Source: Deinococcus aerophilus (lineage in GTDB: Bacteria > Deinococcota > Deinococci > Deinococcales > Deinococcaceae). From it: a DNA stretch of 64,000 nucleotides. Position 1 is the first letter of the stretch. Every line of letters begins with the position of its first letter. Location of the stretch: the NCBI RefSeq assembly GCF_014647075.1, contig NZ_BMOM01000013.1, forward strand, positions 1 to 64,000, read 5' to 3'. Below are positions 59,365-64,000 of this stretch, piece by piece. The position numbers and the translations under genes are program-made. Under the pieces are notes generated by a model. The model saw nothing but the letters and a program-made list of their open reading frames with translations, was not told the origin of the DNA and ran no database searches.

Positions 59365-59388
59365 GGCCATGTAGGCTGACCGCCTACC

Positions 59389-59398
<10 letters not shown>
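59365..59398 (-). terminator. 11-bp palindromic stem overlapping the stop of the ParB-like gene
   Basis: GGCCATGTAGG pairs with CCTACATGGCC around a 12-nt loop; the right arm contains the last codons and TAG stop of the minus-strand gene. Confidence 0.45.
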
Positions 59399-60333
<935 letters not shown>

Positions 60334-60486
60334 GAGGCGGGCACTCTCCTGGCGCGCGGGCGCGCGGATGGCCGGGGCCTTGGGACGCTGCGGGGATATA
60401 GAGGACCCCGGACGCTCCGCCAGGATACTGCATTCCCGCGCCGGCTAATGCTGCCCTGTATCACCACTTCGGCCGCGCTGGGGTGC

Positions 60487-61977
60487 TCAGTTCAGCTGAA
60501 GGGGAACGCTGTGCAGGGTGGGATTGGGGCTGGCCCCCTCGGTCGAGTAGCGCAGCTCGTAACTGCCCGGCTGGTCCGGCAGTTTGAGGCTGCCCGGATT
60601 GCCATCGCGGGTATAGAAGTACGTCGTGTAGGTCCCCACCGGCGCGCCCTGCGGCACGACCGTCACGTAATCGCCCGGATTGTTCGGGCCGGTCCAGCGG
60701 ACCTGAAGGGTGCTGCCCGCCCTGGCGCTGGCGGGGGCCGTAAGCCCGTACTGCACGGCCGTGATGGTCAGGGGCACGCTGCTCAGGGTGGGGTTGGGAC
60801 TGGCCTTCTCGCTGGAATAGCGCAGCTCGTAGTCGCCCGGTGCCAGCGGCAGGGTCAGTTTGCCGGGATTGCCGTCGGCCGTGTGGAAGTAGGCCGTATA
60901 CATCCCCACCGGCGCTCCCTTTGGCACGACCGTCACGTAGTCACCGGGGTTGTTGGGGCCGGTCCACTTCACGCTCAGCACGCTGCCCGCCGGGGCGGAC
61001 GCCGGGGCGGACAGGCCATACGTGGCCGGTGTGAGGGTGAGGGGGGTGCGGGCCAGGGTGGGATTGGGGCTGACCCGCTCGTTGGAGTACCGCAGCTCGT
61101 AATCGCCGGGTTCCAGCGGCACAGTCAGCCGGGCGGGATTGCCTGCGCCGGTGTAGACGTGGTTGGTGTAGGTGCCGTCCTGGGCGCCTTTGGGGACCAC
61201 CGTGACGTAATCGCCGGGGTTGTTCGGCCCCTTCCACTGGACCTCGACCACCCGGCCCGCCTCAGCCGTTTTGGGAGCGGTCAGGGCATAGACGCCCGTC
61301 TGGGCGGTGGCCGTGGCCCGGCCCAGCGCCGCGGCCAGCTCCGCGCCGGAGCGGGTGTTCTCGAAAGTGCCCAGCCCACCAAAGCTCTTGCGGGCCGCGT
61401 CGTTCAGGTCAATGCCGATGATGCGCACATCCACCTGAATGCCGCGCTGCTTGAAGGCGCCCAGGACCTCGCCCAGCTTGCCGCCGCAGGACTCCTCGCC
61501 GTCCGTGACGAGCACGATCACCTTGCGGCTGGCGTCCTGGGGAAAATCCTGGGCCGCCTGCAGCAGGGAATACACGATGGGTGTGGCTCCCCGGGGCGTG
61601 GCGGCCGCAACCCGGGTCTGCAGCGCCGTGCGGTCAAAACCGGTCATGGGGGCGACGAGCACCGAGTCCTCGCACTGCTGGCCCGCCTTCAGCCCCGCGC
61701 CGTAGATCCGCAGGCCCACATTCAGGCCGGGTTCGGCCTTCAGGTCGCCCAGAAACTGCCTGAGCGTGGCCTGGGCCGACGCCATGCGGGTCTGGCCGTC
61801 GGGCAGTTTGGTCAGCATGCTGCCGGAGGCGTCCAGAATCAGCTGGACGTGGGTGGCCGTCGCCTGCGCTCCCGCCAGTCCGGCCAGGCCCAGCCATAGA
61901 CTCAGGCCCAACCCCAGACCGGGCACGGTCACACGAAGCAGCGAGCGGGCCGACGGAACGCGTTGCGGTCTGTGCAT
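60487..61977 (-). CDS. secreted VWA-domain protein with three tandem C-terminal repeats
   Basis: A 496-residue exported protein. Signal peptide about 1-37 (ending LAGLAGA). A von Willebrand A domain (about 42-225) has the MIDAS motif DASGS at 49-53 and VTDGEESCGG. It is followed by three repeats of about 90 residues (230-319, 320-409, 410-496), each with WTGPNNPGDYVTVVPKGA, YELRYS and SPNPTL, probably Ig-like carbohydrate/protein-binding modules. GGAGG lies 6 nt before the ATG at 61977. A metal-dependent adhesion role is inferred. Confidence 0.85.
   Translation of the reverse strand: MHRPQRVPSARSLLRVTVPGLGLGLSLWLGLAGLAGAQATATHVQLILDASGSMLTKLPDGQTRMASAQATLRQFLGDLKAEPGLNVGLRIYGAGLKAGQQCEDSVLVAPMTGFDRTALQTRVAAATPRGATPIVYSLLQAAQDFPQDASRKVIVLVTDGEESCGGKLGEVLGAFKQRGIQVDVRIIGIDLNDAARKSFGGLGTFENTRSGAELAAALGRATATAQTGVYALTAPKTAEAGRVVEVQWKGPNNPGDYVTVVPKGAQDGTYTNHVYTGAGNPARLTVPLEPGDYELRYSNERVSPNPTLARTPLTLTPATYGLSAPASAPAGSVLSVKWTGPNNPGDYVTVVPKGAPVGMYTAYFHTADGNPGKLTLPLAPGDYELRYSSEKASPNPTLSSVPLTITAVQYGLTAPASARAGSTLQVRWTGPNNPGDYVTVVPQGAPVGTYTTYFYTRDGNPGSLKLPDQPGSYELRYSTEGASPNPTLHSVPLQLN
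60490..61290 (-). repeat. three tandem 260-270-bp coding repeats
   Basis: Units at 61021-61290, 60751-61020 and 60490-60750, in phase with the reading frame. Residue identity is very high in the GPNNPGDYVTVVP and ELRYS-x3-x-SPNPTL cores, suggesting recent duplication or homogenisation. Confidence 0.9.
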
Positions 61978-62092
61978 GGGCCACCTCCGGAAACGAGAAC
62001 ACACCTGTGTCTGGACAGCAGGTGCAGAAACAAGGGGGGGGTCTGTGTGCCCCGGTTTCCGCCGGTCTGCCGCCCGCCGAACGTTTTTTGTC

Positions 62093-62098
62093 AGTGTA
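62093..62098 (-). promoter_or_regulatory. possible -10 element of the VWA gene
   Basis: TACACT (within TATACACT) on the minus strand, 115 nt before the ATG at 61977; implies a leader with a Shine-Dalgarno site, consistent with the GGAGG there. Confidence 0.4.
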
Positions 62099-62135
62099 TA
62101 CCTCCGCGCAGCGCAGACCGGTGGAAGGCCGGGAT

Positions 62136-62175
62136 TTGTCTGTGCCCGCAGAAGATTGTCTGTGCCCGCTGAAGA
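62136..62175 (+). repeat. 20-bp tandem direct repeat upstream of the unknown gene at 62231
   Basis: Two adjacent 20-bp units (62136-62155 and 62156-62175), TTGTCTGTGCCCGCWGAAGA, differing at one base. The core CTGTGCCCG occurs a third time at 62187-62195, right behind the -10 element. Position suggests a regulatory site. Confidence 0.75.
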
Positions 62176-62182
62176 ACTGCTC

Positions 62183-62188
62183 TAGACT
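62183..62188 (+). promoter_or_regulatory. -10 element of the leader ORF and downstream gene
   Basis: TAGACT 7 nt before the ATG at 62196, the leaderless layout, but that ATG opens a 12-codon ORF rather than the main gene. Confidence 0.55.
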
Positions 62189-62195
62189 GTGCCCG

Positions 62196-62234
62196 ATGGC
62201 TGTCTGTTCTCCGCTGTGTCCAGGGGTCCGGTGA
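62196..62234 (+). CDS. 12-codon leader ORF overlapping the start of the next gene
   Basis: Reads MAVCSPLCPGVR and a TGA that overlaps the GTG of the next gene as GTGA (62231-62234). It is placed where a leaderless message would begin. Two Cys and two Pro codons in twelve are notable. Translation is inferred from the start geometry alone; no homologue known to me. Confidence 0.4.
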   Translation: MAVCSPLCPGVR

Positions 62235-62980
62235 CGTCGCCCGTGCAGGCCGCCGCGCACGAGCGCGGGCGCAAGCTGCTGGGCCTGTACCGCCGGGGGG
62301 TGGGCGGAGAGCGCACCAACGCCGGACGGCTGCTGCTGGCTCACCTCAGGACCCACGACCTGACGCTGTACGACCTGGACCCCAGCCTGCCAGTCACCCA
62401 GGACCTGGGCGCGCTGGAGAACTGGCGCGAGAGCGCGGCCCTGTTCTCGCAGCTGGACACGCCCGCCCATGACGACGCCCTCACCCGGCTGGTGGATGCG
62501 GGCGACCTGACCGACGCCGAACTCGCGCGCCTGCTGGAGCGGGTGGACCTGCAGCGGCTGGTGGACGTGCGTGCCGACGGCTGGGCCTACGCGCATGGTG
62601 GGGACGGGCACGGTAGAACTGCGGACGCCGACGCCTACCGCCGAGCGGCACGCTCGGTCACGCCGGCCATGCTGCTGGGCGGCCGGGGTTCGCTGGCGGA
62701 CCGTCTGCTCGCCGCAGTGCTGCGCGAGCACCACCGCCTGACCCACCCCGAACGGCTGATCCGGGCGGCGGACGAGTTGCAAAAGCGCGTGCTGCTGGGC
62801 CTGATTTTCGGCCTGACCGGCACGCGCGGCGAGCTTGTGCCCGAGGGCGTGCGCGCCCACCTTAACGTGGACCAGCTGGCGCGGGTGCGGGCGCTGCTGG
62901 CCTCCCAGGGCGAGCGGTTGGCCGGGGAAGCCCTGCGCCACGCCGAGGCCCTGGGCGCAGAGGTGGGGCGGTCGGGGTAG
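62231..62980 (+). CDS. protein of unknown function, possibly DUF2786-like N-terminus
   Basis: A 249-residue soluble, helix-rich protein. The first 40 residues (ERGRKLLGLYRRGVGGERTN, then AGRLLLAHLRTHDLTLYDLD) recall the short DUF2786 helical domain; the rest is unrecognised, with an ELARLLERVDLQRLVDVRAD helix and a central HGGDGHGRTADADAYRR turn. No membrane span or catalytic motif. The start is uncertain: GTG at 62231, coupled to the leader ORF and 4 nt after AGGGG, seems best. Confidence 0.6.
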   Translation: MTSPVQAAAHERGRKLLGLYRRGVGGERTNAGRLLLAHLRTHDLTLYDLDPSLPVTQDLGALENWRESAALFSQLDTPAHDDALTRLVDAGDLTDAELARLLERVDLQRLVDVRADGWAYAHGGDGHGRTADADAYRRAARSVTPAMLLGGRGSLADRLLAAVLREHHRLTHPERLIRAADELQKRVLLGLIFGLTGTRGELVPEGVRAHLNVDQLARVRALLASQGERLAGEALRHAEALGAEVGRSG

Positions 62981-63157
62981 GCAGCGGGCAAAGGGTTCAG
63001 GCCGACTGCGCTACAACTATGACCCCATGACGGTTCGCCTTGCTGGCGGCCATGTTTTTCCCGCCGGACGTGCGGGCCGTACCGGGCGGGCTGCTGTCTG
63101 ACCTGCCGGACCACGGACCCCTTCCACTCGCCCCTTTCTTCGCCGGAGCCCCTGCCC

Positions 63158-64000
63158 ATGAATGTCCTGTTCACCAAGAATTTCAGCGTCACCGCCGCCC
63201 AGCTTCATGCCCTGGAGGGCACGCGGTACACCGTGTGGGCCAGCCACAGCGATCCCGGCCACGGCATGCTGGCCGCTGCCCCCCACGGCTTTCTGGAGCC
63301 GCGCGGCCTGCTGGGCGACGATTACGCTGCGTGGTTGCTCGACGCCTGCTCGCGCCACGACATCCAGATCGTTCTTCCTGGCAAGGAGCGTGAGCGGCTG
63401 GCGTCCTGGGAGGACCGTTTCTCGGCGGCGGGCGTCACGCTGATCACTCCGGCGGACGAGGCGACGCAGCGGCATCTGGAGCGCAAGGATGAGTTCCTGC
63501 GGGCCTGGGATACAGACGTCCTGCCCATTCCCCGCTGGACGACCTTTGACAACCTGCAGGGTTTCGATGAGGGAGCCGCGGCCCTGGGCGAACCGGGGGT
63601 GCGGCTGTGCGTGAAGCCCGCGCGCGGCATCTATGCCAGCGGCTTCCGGGTGCTGATGGACCCGCCCGACCTGAAGTCGTTTCTCAAGGGCGAGCTGTAC
63701 CAGATGAGCGTGGCGGCGGCGCGCGAGCTGTTTGCCCAGCCGGGGGTGCCCACCATGCTGCTGATGCACACGCTGGAAGGGGCCGAGCGCAGCGTGGACT
63801 GCGTGGCGTGGCGCGGCGAGTTGATCCGCGCCGTGGTGCGCCGCAAGGGAGGCGAGGGGGGCCAGAACATCGAGGACCGCCCCGATCTGGTGGAGGCCGC
63901 CCGGCGCATCGCCGCGCGCTATGGCCTGAGCGGCATCTTCAATTTTCAGACCAAGGACGGCCCGGACGCCTCGGGGCGCACCCGCACGCCCAACATGCTG
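63158..64000 (+). CDS. ATP-grasp family protein (3' end beyond the window)
   Basis: The first 281 codons are present and open to the edge. The N-terminal part (MNVLFTKNFSVTAAQLHALE, IVLPGKERERLASWEDRFSA) is a PreATP-grasp fold; it continues with RKDEFLRAWDTDVLPIPRWT, LCVKPARGIYASGF (ATP-binding Lys) and HTLEGAERSVDCVAWRGELI, the standard ATP-grasp strands, then SGIFNFQTKDG. Ligand pathway unknown; similar stand-alone proteins act in carbamoyl-phosphate-like or peptide ligation. GGAG lies 9 nt before the ATG. Confidence 0.8.
   Translation, partial: MNVLFTKNFSVTAAQLHALEGTRYTVWASHSDPGHGMLAAAPHGFLEPRGLLGDDYAAWLLDACSRHDIQIVLPGKERERLASWEDRFSAAGVTLITPADEATQRHLERKDEFLRAWDTDVLPIPRWTTFDNLQGFDEGAAALGEPGVRLCVKPARGIYASGFRVLMDPPDLKSFLKGELYQMSVAAARELFAQPGVPTMLLMHTLEGAERSVDCVAWRGELIRAVVRRKGGEGGQNIEDRPDLVEAARRIAARYGLSGIFNFQTKDGPDASGRTRTPNML

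Noticed and set aside
63027..63101. 24-codon ORF before the ATP-grasp gene (MTVRLAGGHVFPAGRAG...)
   Set aside because: No convincing -10 at the right distance and it ends 56 nt before the next start, unlike the leader ORF at 62196; could be chance.

Overview
The window is about 64 kb of GC-rich chromosomal DNA that I assign to the genus Deinococcus; the species is not resolvable by eye. The reasons are: protein families such as the NurA/HerA repair pair, the pilMNO-(pilW-like)-pilQ block joined to aroC/aroK/aroB/aroQ, and the L13/S9 and L19 ribosomal proteins; and above all the start-site architecture. At least 20 genes carry a -10 hexamer of the form TANNNT ending only 5-10 nt before an ATG or GTG with no Shine-Dalgarno sequence, the leaderless arrangement known from Deinococcus. 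There is no rRNA, tRNA, CRISPR array, insertion sequence or prophage that I can see; the only decayed gene is a short HNH-endonuclease remnant. This is ordinary, densely packed core chromosome.

Layout. 1-7.9 kb (all minus): a galactoside-use operon led by a DeoR-type regulator, then an ABC importer (binding protein, two permeases), GH42 beta-galactosidase, GH36 alpha-galactosidase and the first codons of galT. 8-10.5 kb: FKBP isomerase, a signal peptidase and two small secreted proteins. 10.5-12.8 kb: an MhqO-MhqD-like fused dioxygenase/hydrolase behind an MhqR-like MarR regulator and a near-perfect palindrome. 12.9-21 kb: aspartate aminotransferase, NYN ribonuclease-like protein, queA, apaG, M42 peptidase, a lipoprotein, dusA, rluD-like. 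21-24.6 kb: two Tat-exported ferritin-like proteins, tatA, then an ECF sigma/anti-sigma pair.

24.7-31 kb: herA-nurA, a CRP/FNR regulator, a histone-deacetylase-like hydrolase, a CBS protein, a chloramphenicol-phosphotransferase-like kinase and the HNH remnant. 31-37.9 kb: lipB-lipA, acetyltransferase, a coiled-coil unknown, rplS, HAD phosphatase, two exported proteins. 38-42.9 kb: a tandem ABC ATPase, SPFH/NfeD membrane pair, rplM-rpsI, an esterase. 42.9-52.4 kb (all minus): type IV pilus genes pilM to pilQ followed by the shikimate genes. 52.7-64 kb: a lipoprotein, murF, an acetamidase/formamidase-family protein, a fakA/asp23 pair, an M17 aminopeptidase, a ParB-like protein, a secreted VWA protein with three tandem repeats, an unrecognised gene behind a leader peptide, and a partial ATP-grasp protein.

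The items I rate most interesting are the fused quinone/hydroquinone-detoxification gene with its operator; the tandem 20-bp repeat plus leaderless 12-codon ORF overlapping the start of an unknown gene at 62.1-62.2 kb; and a terminator-like hairpin in the 5' leader of the NYN-domain gene at 14.2 kb. No large undescribed system (defence island, biosynthetic cluster, mobile element) is visible.
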